Assembly (NCBI GenBank): GCA_007258455.2
Contig: VDFB02254968.1
Coordinates: 62,001-126,000, forward strand
Direction of reading: 5' to 3'
Length of the DNA stretch: 64,000 nt
Source: Sequoia sempervirens
Taxonomy: Eukaryota; Streptophyta; Pinopsida; Cupressales; Cupressaceae
Position numbers and translations under genes: made by a program. This document shows positions 21,751-32,391 of this stretch, in pieces. Below the pieces are notes generated by a model. That model searched no databases and was not told the DNA's origin. It saw only the letters and a list, made by a program, of their open reading frames with translations. The first letter of the stretch is position 1. Each line of letters begins with the position of its first letter.

Positions 21751-22027
21751 AATACCTCTAAGGATTATACACTTAGGAAATTTATCTCCCACCTGTCACC
21801 TTTAAGGATTTCTGTTGGTGGTTGCATCCATAGAAAATTAAAACTCAAAGAATCGTTTTTGAAAACGGGTAAAAGAGTGTAGCTAATTTTTAAACTAATT
21901 TAACATTGTGTTGCAGAATATACAAGTATGCCCATTCCTCTAAAATCTCAATTAACAGTCCAACCCACCAGTCAAAATAGATGTCCTATCTAAGAAGAAA
22001 GATGGCACAATGTTCTAAAAGATTCTT
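21751..22027. repeat. segmental duplication copy A, 3' flank of LRR pseudogene
   Basis: This non-coding stretch is collinear with about 30180-30457 in copy B, downstream of the LRR coding region in both copies. Confidence 0.8.
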
Positions 22028-23236
22028 TCAAGTTCTATGGATGTGCAGAAGATATATACATGCAATCCGCACAACATATTGAAATGTCTGAACCAAACCT
22101 GTCCCACTGAAGTTTCTGTCATAATCTCCTTGTTCTCCTGGCAAATTAAGGCCAGGGCTACCCTTACTGTGCACTTTATCAAACTTAAGGGACTCCTCTA
22201 AACACCACCTCATTTTTTCAACACCAAATACTTCATACATTCTTTTAGCCACACACAGATCCTTGTTGCCCTTCAACTCTAATTTGTTCCCCAGTCTCTT
22301 CGTAAACTCTTCAGAAAAATGCACTTCTCCACTTACGTTCCAACTCAAATTCAACTGGAACAAATGCTGCAATTCTCCCATACGCCAAGGGACAGACCCA
22401 TTCAGCCTGTAATCATCTAGTGCCAAAACGCCGACACTATTAAGCCCACACAGAGATTCAGGTATCAAACCTTTAAAAACTCACATGAACAGAAGAATCA
22501 GCCAGGATGCAAATAGAAAACTTACATGATTATACAGATAATGAATAGGCAACAACACCCAGCTAAGACCTATAGACAATATCTAAACAACTTATTGAGC
22601 TGATTTATTAAGAAAAGAAAGAAAATGGCCCCAACATGTTCTTTAAATATTGCCTATCAGCCTCACAAAGCTATCCAAGAGATCTGCTGTTCTTAGAGTT
22701 ATAAATCTACGAAGGATAAAAACATGGAAATATTTTTACAGTTGATTCTCTCAGTTGCAATGCTCTAGAGCATCACCCACATACACTTCATGTAACTCTT
22801 TCTTACATTGTAAAAAACCAGAGCAATTAACTGTTAAAATAATTACAATTAGTGTACCATATTTAATCTAGAAGAAAGAACGGGGCGCCGGTCCTAGCTC
22901 AGTTGGTTAAGGTGTTCCCTGTAGCAGGGCGCCCACCATGGGTTCGACTCTCTGGCGCTCCCATGGTACCGGTTGGTGTGTCCCGCCAGCACTGCCGGTC
23001 ACGGTAAAAAGTTTACCGGCACCCGATTCCCCTCGTTAAAAAAAAAAAAAAAATCTAGAAGAAAGAACAATACTGTAAAATTCAGAAGAAGAAAGACTGA
23101 GCTCCGACAACTTTTGAAGTGACCCCCAAAAGTCTGGCAAAGTGCACTTCATAGGATTGCCTCCCACTATCAAATACTGTAGATTTTTCAAGGACTGAAA
23201 TGTAGTAGGAAAGGGTCCTGTCAATCTATTCTGACT
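22028..23236 (-). pseudogene. 5'-truncated copy of the LRR receptor-like gene (copy A)
   Basis: Exon 2 (about 22470 to 22028) is fully open and encodes the last ~147 residues, one codon shorter than copy B. It includes VPWRMGELQHLFQLNLSWN, NKDLCVAKRMYEVFG and the C-terminal hydrophobic tail. Exon 1 survives only from SQNRLTGPFPTTF (about 23236) to the splice donor. The signal peptide, N-terminal cysteine region and roughly the first six LRRs are gone. The intron carries a SINE. Beyond 23236 the sequence stops matching copy B and becomes a different coding-like fragment. Functional loss is near certain unless a chimeric transcript is made. Confidence 0.88.
22882..23052 (+). mobile_element. tRNA-derived SINE in intron of the LRR pseudogene
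   Basis: The head resembles a tRNA: box A-like TAGCTCAGTTGG (22895), box B-like GGTTCGACTC (22941) and a pairing acceptor-like GGCGCC/GGCGCT. A ~70-bp unrelated body and a poly-A tail (23037-23052) follow. The 16-bp target duplication ATCTAGAAGAAAGAAC is perfect at 22866-22881 and 23053-23068. Copy B has the single-copy empty site near 31300. Intact duplications and tail suggest a fairly recent insertion. Confidence 0.9.
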
Positions 23237-23470
23237 TGAACATGGTTTGCACGGCAGCCAGAAGCAAAAGCATGCATGCTCCGATAAGAGAAACATATCT
23301 CCATGGACTTGAACAATGGTCGTTTGCATATTCAGTGACTATCACCTTAATTTTGCTATGGTGATGTTTATGAGCATCTTGTCACTTTAGCAAACGGATC
23401 CTCAAAAAACTGTAACAATTGGAATGTCCCGGAAATATCATAGAAGTGGAGGAAACCACAGCGCACTTCA
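23237..23470 (-). pseudogene. possible DUF247/UPF0481 C-terminal fragment joined to LRR pseudogene
   Basis: The minus strand reads CSSPWRYVSLIGACMLLLLA then AVQTMFKSE and a stop. This resembles the C-terminal (N/S)PW...ISL...LL..LQT membrane segment of plant DUF247 proteins. Farther upstream, in another frame, RFIEVRCGFLHFYDISGTF, then FQLLQFFEDPFAKVTRC, is open. At least one frameshift separates the two parts. The family call rests on the membrane tail pattern alone. Confidence 0.35.
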
Positions 23471-23480
23471 ATGAAGCGTA

Positions 23481-23949
23481 GATTTTTTCTCAAGGAATTC
23501 AATCACATGTGAATATCTTTCGTGGAAAGCTTTCAGCAGTTGTCGTGAATGAAAGTATTTTTTTCTGTTGGATTTACTCAGACTAGAGTAGAAATTACAA
23601 TTCATGGCAATCTGTCTTATTTAAAGTACTTAAAGAAGATTCATGAAAATTGCAGGGCATCTTTTTAGACATCGTTGGCACATCAAACTTTCAAAGCCTC
23701 TTCCTCTTTTCACGGCGAGTGATTTACTCGAGACAAATTAGGTTACTTTGATTAGTCAACTCGTTGCTACATTTGGGTTGTCCATATTATTATTTTTTAA
23801 TGCCATCTTAAATATTTATAATATAAATAGATATATTCTTAGGTATTAAGAGTAGAAAGGGTAATTATATTAATGTTTTAAGGTATTGTGTTAAAAATAA
23901 AAGATGGGATTATATTTAAAGGTAAGAAAATAAGTTTAAAAAATAAAAG
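23481..23949. other. AT-rich non-coding stretch
   Basis: I see no gene here. No LTR of the following copia-3 element is visible. Confidence 0.45.
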
Positions 23950-24660
23950 CAAAAAAGATTGAAGATATTTTGACTGAAAAGCTACTATCAAAAGATAAGG
24001 ATTGTGAGAAACTTGAAGCAGAAATTATGTTGCTGAGAAAAGATCTTGACAAAGTAAATCATCAGTTGCAATTTGGGAAGAGTAATGAGATTGGATCAAA
24101 TTTTGGGATGTCAAAGGTCTCTGCATGTCAAAATTGGTATTGGTTGTGATGATCAAAAGGACAAAGTGATAGAACAACTTGTAAGGCCTACTAAAGGGAG
24201 TCCAAAAGAGATTAGGCTGAAACTTCAAAAACTGAAAAGGTTATTGCAAGTAGTGAAAGCAAGGCACAAAATGATGGTTTCATTAAAGTACATCTAAGAA
24301 TCTAACAGAAGATTCGAAAGACAGGGATACAATATCAGGTTCAATTATTCCTTTCTTGGTTATTGATTTAACTGCAATAATTTTGGTCATAAGGCTATGG
24401 ATTGTAAAAAGGCACCTGTAAGAAGAAATAGCTTTGTTAGCAGTAATGCATTTGCACCTCTGTACAATTTTAATATTGTTTGCTACAAATGCAACAACTT
24501 TGGACATATTAATAGAAATTGTAGAAATAATTTTGTGAGTCTGCCTCTACTAGAAATAAGAAGAATTAAGTTAGAATGTTAGAGTTCTGAGTCAAATAAA
24601 TTTTGGAAGAAGAAACCAAAAGAGAAGAAGTCCCAAAAAATTTCATGATTGCTCAGACTA
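23950..24660 (+). pseudogene. copia-3 gag C-terminus with two zinc knuckles
   Basis: A coiled-coil-like lead (LTEKLLSKDKDCEKLEAEIM, LLRKDLDKVNHQLQFG) precedes two CCHC knuckles. The first, near 24370-24415, reads FNCNNFGHKAMDCK and appears to have lost its first Cys. The second, near 24480-24520, is CYKCNNFGHINRNC and complete. Two knuckles in tandem is a feature of some plant copia lineages. Confidence 0.8.
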
Positions 24661-24679
24661 CTTTGTACATGCTTAAAAG

Positions 24680-25130
24680 GAGAAAAATCTATGGATCATA
24701 GACAACAGATGCTCAAGCCACAAGACTGGAGACAAAAGTAAGTTCATAAATTTCAAAAAGTTTGATAGAGGTTTTATTACTCTTGGAAACAAATTTGTTG
24801 CCAAGATTACTGATAAGGGTACTTTAAGTCTTGATGGTGGTAGGACAAAAACTCATAATGTTATGTATGTTGAAGGACTAAAGCATAATCTTTTGAGTGT
24901 TAGTCAAATATGTGACAAGGGTTACTAGATTTCATTTAGTGCTAAAGGTTGTGAGATCCAAAAATCTAATATGAGAGAACTGATTGTAAAAGGAAGTAGG
25001 AAAAATATTGATATATATCATCTTAGTGAGCTAAATGGGAAAAGTTGTCTTACAATACAAAAAGAAGAAAGTTGGCTATGGCACAAAAGATTAGGACACA
25101 TCAATTTTGATGACATTGTGAAGATTAGCT
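24680..25130 (+). pseudogene. copia-3 protease and pre-integrase finger
   Basis: The protease motif reads WIIDNRCSSHKTGDKSKFIN, where WIIDSGCSRHMTGD is usual. Asp is kept, but Ser-Gly has become Asn-Arg, which should abolish activity. VEGLKHNLLSVSQICDKGY is followed by TAG where Gln is normal (about 24927). WLWHKRLGHINFDDI starts the HHCC finger. Confidence 0.85.
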
Positions 25131-26110
25131 CAAAGTAAATGGTTTGGGATATGCCAAAGATCAAGAAACCTCAGTCTATAAGCTGCAAATCATGCCATGA
25201 GGGAAAACAAACAGATTCTAGATTTCCCACTAAGGAATATTCCACATCTAAGTCATTAGATTTGATCCATATGGATATGTGCGAACCAATGAGGACAAAG
25301 AGTCTACAAGGTGACAAGTACTTTATGATGCTAATTGATGATTACACTATGATGACTTGGATTACCTTTTTAAAAGAAAAATTAGAAGCATTTGAGAAAT
25401 TCAAGGCATTCAAGCATTAGTTAAAAATGAAACCGAAAGAACAATCAAGGTTTTGAGATCTAACAGAGGTGGATAATTCACTTCTGACCAGTATGATGTA
25501 TTATGTGAAGAACATGGGATCTAGAGGCAATTCTCTACTCCTAGGACTCCACAGGAAAATGGAGTTGCAAAAAGTAAGAATCAGACAGTATAGGAGATGA
25601 CAAGAACAATGTTGACTCAAACAAATCTACCATCTATGTTTGCTGGAGAGAAGCAGTTCAAACTATAGTGCATATTCTTAATAGAGCTCATATTAGACCC
25701 AAGTCTAACAAAACACCTTATGAGCTATGGAGAGGAAGACCAACTTTAGTTAGACATCTTAGGATTTTTGGAAGCAAATGCTACATCAAAATAGATAAGG
25801 AGAATTTGGGTAAGTTTGACTCCAGATCTGATGAAGGTATTTTCCTTGAGTACTCTATGACAAGAAAAGCATACAAATGTTACAATAAGAGGTTGAAGAG
25901 GGTTGTGGAAAGTGCAAATGTGAGGATTGATGAGATAATTCAGTCTACCAATGCTCCAAAAATGGAATATGATGAAGATCCAATCTACAACAATGATGAA
26001 GAATCAAAATTTGATTATGAGAACACTGCTACAAAGACCCCAATAAGGTATGTACAAAAGAATCATTATGGAGATCAGATTATAGGAGAAAAAAATAGTG
26101 GGGTTTAAAC
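25131..26110 (+). pseudogene. copia-3 integrase
   Basis: The finger ends CKSCHEGKQT, then LDLIHMDMCEPM carries the first catalytic Asp (about 25270). The second Asp position in VLRSNRGG is Asn (AAC), and the residue after GG is a TAA. PQENGVAKSKNQTV has lost the third acidic position (Lys where Glu is expected). All three catalytic positions are thus compromised or cut off. The integrase tail (RPTLVRHLRIFGSKCYIKID) is open at 25668-26108. Confidence 0.85.
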
Positions 26111-26149
26111 TCGAAGAAAAATTGGAAGAACAAATGAACAGGTACATTT

Positions 26150-27058
26150 TGCATTACTATAAAAAATGGAACCAAAATCCTATATAGAAGCAAGCAAAGA
26201 AAAGAGTTGGATAGAAGCCATATAAGAAGAACTGGCCTAGATTGAGAAAAATGAAACTTGGGAACTACTCTCAAGACCTAAAAGCAAGATTGTTATAGGT
26301 ACTAAGTGGGTTTTTAGAAAAAAGTTGAATGAAGATGGAGAAGTGATCTGGAACAAGAACTCATGTGTAAGGGATATGCTCAGGTTGAAGGAATTGACTT
26401 TGAAGAGACATTTTCTCCTATAACAAGACTGGAGGCAATTAGAATGTTTTTGGCTCTTTCAACATTCAAGAACTTCAAATTATATCAAATGGATGTGAAT
26501 TTTTCTTTATTGAATGGATAGTTAGAAGAAGTTTGCATTGAGCAACAAGAAGTTTTTCAATGCTCAGGTAATTCGGATATTGTATGAAAATTAAAAAAGG
26601 CTTTGTATGAACTTAAGCAGGCTTCGAGAGCTTGGTATTATTGGTTGGACAAGTATTTGTAGTAGCAAGGGTTCCAGAGAGGTACTGTAGATAGCAACTT
26701 GTATATAAAAACAAAAGGTGACAAGTTGTTGATTGTTGTCATCTATGTTGATGACATTATCTTTGGAGGAAGCATTGAGTACATGTGAAAGGAATTCCAA
26801 AATGCAATGTAGGGTGAATTTGAAATGTCAATGCTTGGAGAATTGTCTTTCTTCCTTGGTCTATAGATTGCTTAATCAGATGAAGGCATATTTATCTCTC
26901 TGAACAAATATGTAAAGGAGATGCTTAGTAAATTCAATATGGAAGAATGTAAACTGGTAAGTACACCTATGGTTACCAGATGTAAGCTGAGTAAAGATAA
27001 TGAATCTTCACTAGTAGACCAGACCTTGTATAGATCCATGATTGGCAGTTTATCATTT
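26150..27058 (+). pseudogene. copia-3 reverse transcriptase, truncated
   Basis: SWIEAI-stop-EELA-stop-IEKNETWELL opens the RT, then GTKWVFRKKLNEDGEV. The YVDD box is intact near 26745 (VIYVDDIIFGGS). Stops sit where Gln is usual: near 26226, 26237, 26660 (two in a row), 26865 and 26874. Reading ends at LYRSMIGSLS (27050), where the 5S-derived element begins. Confidence 0.88.
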
Positions 27059-27277
27059 ATAAGGCACAACACTTGTTGAAGGTTTTGCAAGCTAAGTGGG
27101 TTTAACCTTGGAGGAAACTTTGTGGTTAAGCGTGCTTGAGCTGGAGTAGTACTGGGATGGGTGACCTCCCAGGAAGGCCCAGTGCTTCACCTTTGTGGGC
27201 ATCACCTAGATAAAATGAGTGCTAAGTGGACCATTCACTATCATGAGAGATGGGTTCTTGTGAACCACTACTCAGGG
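27056..27277 (+). repeat. single 5S-rRNA-derived element interrupting copia-3
   Basis: A 110-bp core (about 27083-27192) matches the 3' two thirds of plant 5S rRNA: GTTAAGCGTGCTTGAGC, GAGTAGTACTGGGATGGGTG, ACCTCCCAGGAAGGCC. The internal pol III control region (box A, intermediate element, box C) is therefore well kept. The copy begins ATAAGGCACAACACTTG and ends GAACCACTACTCA, shorter than the array units. Confidence 0.82.
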
Positions 27278-28307
27278 TAAACCCACAAAAGTGGTTTACA
27301 ATTCAAATGAGGAAGGAAAACTTGTAAAAAATGACCCCATGCCAAAAAATTTCATTTTGGAGGTTCGAATGAACTCATTGGTTCGAACGAACCAAAAAAG
27401 GGTTTGCTCGAACCAGGGTTCAAGCGAACCCATTTATTGCATGCACAGACAAAAAACAAATGAAAACCCATTTTGGGAAGGGAGTTCAAATGAACCCTGG
27501 TTCTAGCAAACCCCCCTTTTCCTTGATTTTTGACCTTATTCACAAAAAAACCTAAATTTTTATGCTTCGAAGCTCGGGTTAAGGATGAAAATGGAGGAAT
27601 CTTCACAAACCCAATTTGAATTAGGTATTCCTTAGAACGAGCTAACGAATATAATTTTAATATGTTTTGGTTTTATTATGTATTTATTTTTTTAGTTTTA
27701 TTAAACATAGGCTTTTCATCGAAAATGAAGGTCTCTGTTCTACACATGTGGAAAAATAGTAGATTATCAATTTATTTTTTTTAAAATATGAGTGCACCAA
27801 ATATTGAAGTCCTTGATCCAACAAAAAATAAATAAATTTCGATATATACAAAAAACGTTATGCATTATATGGTCACGCTATGTCTGAATTGTAATTGGTT
27901 TGACTTCAAAACTTGATTAAAGAAAAAATATTCAATAAAAACTATCTAACCAAGTGGAAGCACTAGATATTGGAGTTACAAATCTAAATTTGAAAGAATT
28001 ATAATTTTATCCTTCATGGAAAAAAAGTTATGCGTATATGTGTGCACCACTTTTTAAAAATGCTATTTAAAAAACTAGTTTTCATGGGAGATGGAAAAAG
28101 AAGTGCAATCTGATTCCAAAAATTTTGATTTTTTTTTTTTTAGAATCTACAGACAAAATGTGATGAGACTCTAGTTTACATCATCTTCAAATTCCTCGCG
28201 GTTTAGCTGGTATAGGTCCCCGAATGTGAAGATTTAGTTAAAAATAATAATTTTAGTGTCTAGTTTGGCCAAAAATTGTAAACGACTATTGTGGGATCAC
28301 CCTTCAC
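27278..28307. other. non-coding stretch with GAACC/GGTTC motifs
   Basis: Between 27355 and 27515 short GTTCGAACGAACC and GAACCAGGGTTC-type motifs recur in both orientations. The rest is AT-rich, with no gene visible. Confidence 0.45.
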
Positions 28308-29102
28308 GAAACATGGGTCAATGAGTTTGAATCGTAAAACTTCATAGTTGAATCTTGATAGCAATATCACAATTTGACACACTGTGGAATATACCTCCCA
28401 CTTATCAATTGATGATCTAAAGGGGCTCTATATTGAATGGTTCATAAGGCACAACACTTGCTGAAGGTTTTGCAAATGGGGTTGCAAGCTAAGTGGGTTT
28501 AACCTTGGAGGAAACTCTATGGTTAAGCGCACTTGAGCTGGAGTAGTATTGGGATGGGTGACCTCCCGGGAAGGCCTAGTGCTTCACCTTTGTGAGCATC
28601 ACCTAGATGTAATGAGTGCTAAGTGGACCATTCACTACCATGAGAGATGGGTTCTTGTGAACCACTACTCATGAAACATGGGTCAATGAGTTTGAATCGT
28701 AAAACCACACAGTTGAATCCTGATAGCAATATCACAATTTGACACGCTTTGGAATATACCTCCTACTTATCGATTGATGAGCTAAAGGGGCTCTATATTG
28801 AATGGTTCATAAGGAACAACACTTGCTGAAATTTTTGCAAATGGGGTTGCAAGCTAAGTGGGTTTAACCTTGGAGGAAACTTTGTGGTTAAGCGCACTTG
28901 AGCTAGAGTAGTACTAGGATGGGTGACCTCCTGGGAAGGCCCAATGCTTCACCTCTGTGAGCATCACCTAGATGCAATGAGTGCTAAGTGGACCATTCAC
29001 TATCATGAGAGATGGGTTCTTGTGAACCACTACTCATGAAACATGGGTCAATGAGTTTGACTCGTAAAACTACACAGTTGAATCCTAATAGCAATATCAC
29101 AA
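28308..29102 (+). repeat. tandem array of ~365-bp 5S-derived units (plus orientation)
   Basis: A partial unit is followed by a full unit (28434-28798) and most of another (28799-29102). Units start TGAATGGTTCATAAGG and repeat with a 365-bp period. Each full unit holds a 5S-like core (about 28478-28588 and 28843-28953) with GGATGGGTGACCTCC intact. Pol III promoters inside short repeat units recall Cassandra-type TRIM elements, which carry 5S sequence in their LTRs, or a 5S-derived SINE. I cannot find a clear primer site or polypurine tract, so the class stays open. Confidence 0.8.
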
Positions 29103-31486
29103 TAGAAAAAATCAACCCATACAAAACAAGTGAAAGCACAATTATACATAATGCAAGATGAAAGATAAATCCAAATTACTTATTTTTTATACTAGAACAT
29201 CAAATTTTAGTGTCTACATTAGAAATGTCTTCAACATCATTTCTAAAGCTAAAAACTCATATCTTTTACATTTAACTTTTTAAATATATAATAAATGTTC
29301 AATTATTATTTTTACAATCTAATATAACTTAATATATGCTTATGTATATAAAATTTATTATTAAATTAACCTAAATTAAACTTAGAAAAGAATATTTTCC
29401 TTTACCATTTTATATATATAAAGACTAGTATTATTATTTTCCTTGGCAAGCTGCTTCGTGCAGTTGTTTGTATCTAGAGAGTTTAATTGAACTGGCATAT
29501 CGATTGACTTTCTGATTAATGTAGGAGCATCCAAAGAAGTTCCTTCGCCTGCATCTTGCTATATTTCACATGGAGATACTCTTATTTTAGTTCTCTTACT
29601 ATCAATTAATAAACATTTATTTTTCTACCAGTCTTCTGTTTTCTTGGGGTAGTCGAGGAAAGGAATCATCACTAGCTTCCAAAGTGAAGGGGTGTCCTTA
29701 CAAAGCTGCTTGAGCTAATATCCTCTAAATTCACTCAATTTTCCTAAGGTCACTGTCACACCATATCTTCTTGTCATAAAATGCGATATGGGAATGGCAA
29801 TGCCAGCTGCAACTTAGTGACAGAGATCAATGACTGCCAAAAGAATCTCTTAAAAAAGCAAAAATGTGATCAAGTATACAGGTGGATGCATCAGACACTT
29901 CACTTTACTTTGGGGAACATTGATGTAAAGGTTCTTGTACTTACAACTTCCAACTATCTTAATTTAATCTGCCCATGTAATTTGGCACAAGAAGCTAGTA
30001 GTTTGGTGGCTGCAGTTTAGTGGCTCTTTCTATGGGTATTATGTGTGAGAATGTTAGGCATAGAGCTTTCTATTCTCCAAATTGGCATCCTCTTTGGACC
30101 TCTGTGCTTTGAAAAAAAAAATATATTTAAAAAATTTCTTCCAAAAATGTTATCAATTGCATTGGACACAATATAATCTAATACCTCTAAGGATTATACA
30201 CTTTGGAAAATATCTCCCACCTGTCACCTTTAAGGATTTCTGTTGGTGGTTGCATCCATAGAAATTTAAAACTCAAAGCATTGTTTTTGAAAACTGGCAA
30301 GACTGTAGCTAATTTTAAAACCAATTTAACATTGAATTGCAGAATATACAAATATGCCCATTCCTCTTAAAACCTCAATAAACAGTCCATCAGCCCACTA
30401 GTCAAAATAGGTGTTCTACCTAAGAAGAAAGATGGCACAATGTTTTAAAATATTCTTTCAAGTTCCATGGATGTGCAGAAGATATATACATGCAATCCAC
30501 ACAACATATTGAAATGTCTGAACCAAGCCTGTCCCACTGAAGCTCCTGTCATAATCTCCTTGTTCTCCTGGCAAATTAAGGTCAGGGCTTCCTTTACTGT
30601 GCACTTGATCAAATGCAAGGGACTCCTCTGAACAACGCCTCACTTTTCCAGCACCAAACACTTGATACAATCTTTTATCCACACAAAGATCCTTGTTGCC
30701 CCTCAGCTCTAATTTGTTCCCCAGTCTCTTCGTAAACTCTTCAGAAAAATGCACTTCTCCGCTTAATAAGTTCCAACTCAAATTCAACTGGAACAAATGC
30801 TGCAATTCTCCCATACGCCAAGGGACAGACCCATTCAGCCTGTTATCATCTAGTGCCAAAACGCTGAGTGTATTAAGCCCACACAGAGATTCAGGTATCA
30901 TACCTTTAAAAACTCACATGAACAGAAGAATCAGCCAGGATACAAATAGAAATCTTGCATGATTATAAATATAATAAATAGGCAACAGCACCCAGCTAAA
31001 GCCTATGGACAATATCCAAACAACTTATTGTGCTGGTCTATTTCGAAAAGAAAGAAAATGGCCCCAACGTGTTCTTTAAATATTGCCTATCAGCCTTACA
31101 AAGCTATCCAAGAGATCTGCTGTTCTTAGAGTTATAAATCTACAAAGGATAGAAACATGGAAATATTTTTACACTTGATTCTCTCAGTTGCAATGCTCTA
31201 GAGCATCACCCACATAAACTTCATGTAAGTCTTTCTTACATTAAAAAAAAAAACAGAGCAATTAATTGTTGAAATAAGTACAGTTAGTATACCATATTTA
31301 ATCCTGAAGAAAGAACAATACCGTAAAATTCAGAAGAAGAAAGACTGAGCTCCGACAACTTTTGAAGTGACCCCCAAAAGTCTGGCAAAGTGCACTTCAT
31401 AGGATTGCCTTCCACTATCAAATACTGTAGATTTTTCAAGGACTGAAATGTAGTAGGAAAGGGTCCTGTCAATCTATTCTGACTTA
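29103..31486. repeat. segmental duplication copy B (uninterrupted)
   Basis: It is collinear with copy A pieces 9575-10140, 19771-20268, 21751-22881 and 23053-23236, but lacks all five insertions seen there. It starts where the plus-oriented 5S array stops. Homology ends inside exon 1 of the LRR gene at about 31486. Confidence 0.87.
29430..29900 (-). pseudogene. gene relic X, copy B
   Basis: The minus strand carries the counterparts of both copy A segments without interruption. There is an acceptor-like TTTTAAG, an exon-like AVIDLCH-stop-VAAGIAIPISHFMTRRYG, then ASDDSFPRLPQENRRLV and an ISRSTKIR-like tail. Stops occur in each part, and copy B is more damaged than copy A. It lies 3' of the LRR gene on the same strand. 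Function unknown. Confidence 0.35.
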
Positions 31487-32285
31487 AAGCCAAGAAGCTC
31501 AAGCTTTGCAGCTTCCCTAGCTCTGGAGGAATCCTGCCACTAAGATTGTTATAACTCAGGTCTATTTTCTCCAACAACACCAAGCTCCCAATAGAGGGAG
31601 GAATAGAGCCTTGCAGATTATTTTCACTAAGGTCTAGAATAGAAAGGCTCTTGAGCCCACCACAGCTGTCAGGAATACTTCCACTAAGCTTATTATAGCT
31701 GAAATCCAAGTGTTTAAGCTTGTCTAGATTCCCAAGCTCGGGAGGAATAAAACCCTTGAGAGAATTCTGAGATAAACTCAGAATTCTTAGCTTACTCAGC
31801 CCTGAAAGGTCTGCTGGAATGGTACCCACCAAAGCACTGTTTGATTTGAAAACCAGTTCTTCTAATGAAGGAAACAATCTCACCAGCTGGGAAGGTATTG
31901 TGACGTTGGATCCATGGAAGCAGTTGAAGATAAAGAGGCTTTTCAGAAATTGGAGCTTCAAAATGGCTAAGGATAATGTGGCATCCTTTCTGCAGGGTTC
32001 AGTGTAATCCAGGCCTATTTGAAGCTTTGTTATGTGCCAAATATTATTGTCCACACTGCCTTCACAGCCAATTCCAGGCCATGGACTGTCAGTACAAGGA
32101 AATGGATGAGTTGATCTCCATGTGGGTTCGTCCAAAATTGCCTCCATCACTGTAAACAGTCCCTCCAGCTCTTCAGGATCCATGGAGCTCATGTTTGAGC
32201 CAGACTGCCCATTGCTTTGAGCAACTGTGATGCAAAAAAATAGCAAATGTGCACAGAAAAATGTTCTCAGTTTGATGAAGTCCAT
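30458..32285 (-). CDS. LRR receptor-like protein, RLP29/PII-2-like (two exons)
   Basis: Exon 1 is 32285-31322 and exon 2 is 30903-30458; the 418-bp intron has GT (31321) and AG (30904) ends. The joined frame is 1410 bp, 469 residues. Residues 1-26 form a signal peptide. Residues 35-125 are a cysteine-containing N-terminal cap (Cys 64, 74, 98, 122; PWPGIGCE motif). About ten plant-type LRRs span 130-375, with LxxNxLxGxIP repeats. The intron interrupts a repeat in the codon of Gly322, and splicing restores GMIPESLCGLNTLSVLALDD. An acidic/Ser-Gly tail and a hydrophobic segment (449-466) end the protein. There is no kinase. Architecture and length fit the TMM/RLP29/PII-2 family of plasma-membrane LRR proteins. 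The last segment may be a membrane anchor or GPI signal. It is the only intact host gene in the window; expression is not shown. Confidence 0.88.
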
Positions 32286-32381
32286 TAGAAGCTGCTTAAA
32301 TTAGTTGAAATTTTCAGGTTGCAGAGTCGCACAGCCACTGGTTAATTCATGAAACCCTGATACATCAAATAGTTTGCAGGA

Positions 32382-32391
32382 TTTTATATGG
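32382..32391 (-). promoter_or_regulatory. TATA-like box upstream of the LRR gene
   Basis: The minus strand reads CCATATAAAA about 97 bases before the ATG. The distance allows a 5' leader of about 65 bases. There is no experimental support. Confidence 0.4.

Larger units (their letters stand above)
23950..27058 (+). mobile_element. Ty1-copia remnant without LTRs (copia-3)
   Basis: Gag tail, two zinc knuckles, protease, integrase, RT and the start of the RNase H connection region are present in copia order and one orientation. The 5' LTR, primer site and gag N-terminus are missing. The 3' end is cut at about 27058, in the GSLS codons, by a 5S-derived repeat. The frame is broken in many places. 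Confidence 0.9.

Noticed and set aside
22882..22960. A functional tRNA gene
   Set aside because: Boxes A and B are present, but the anticodon arm does not fold properly, and a body, poly-A tail and target duplications follow. It is a SINE.
28478..28588. A genuine 5S rRNA gene
   Set aside because: Only the 3' two thirds matches 5S rRNA; the 5' part is unrelated and the unit has extra conserved flanks, so it is a derived repeat.
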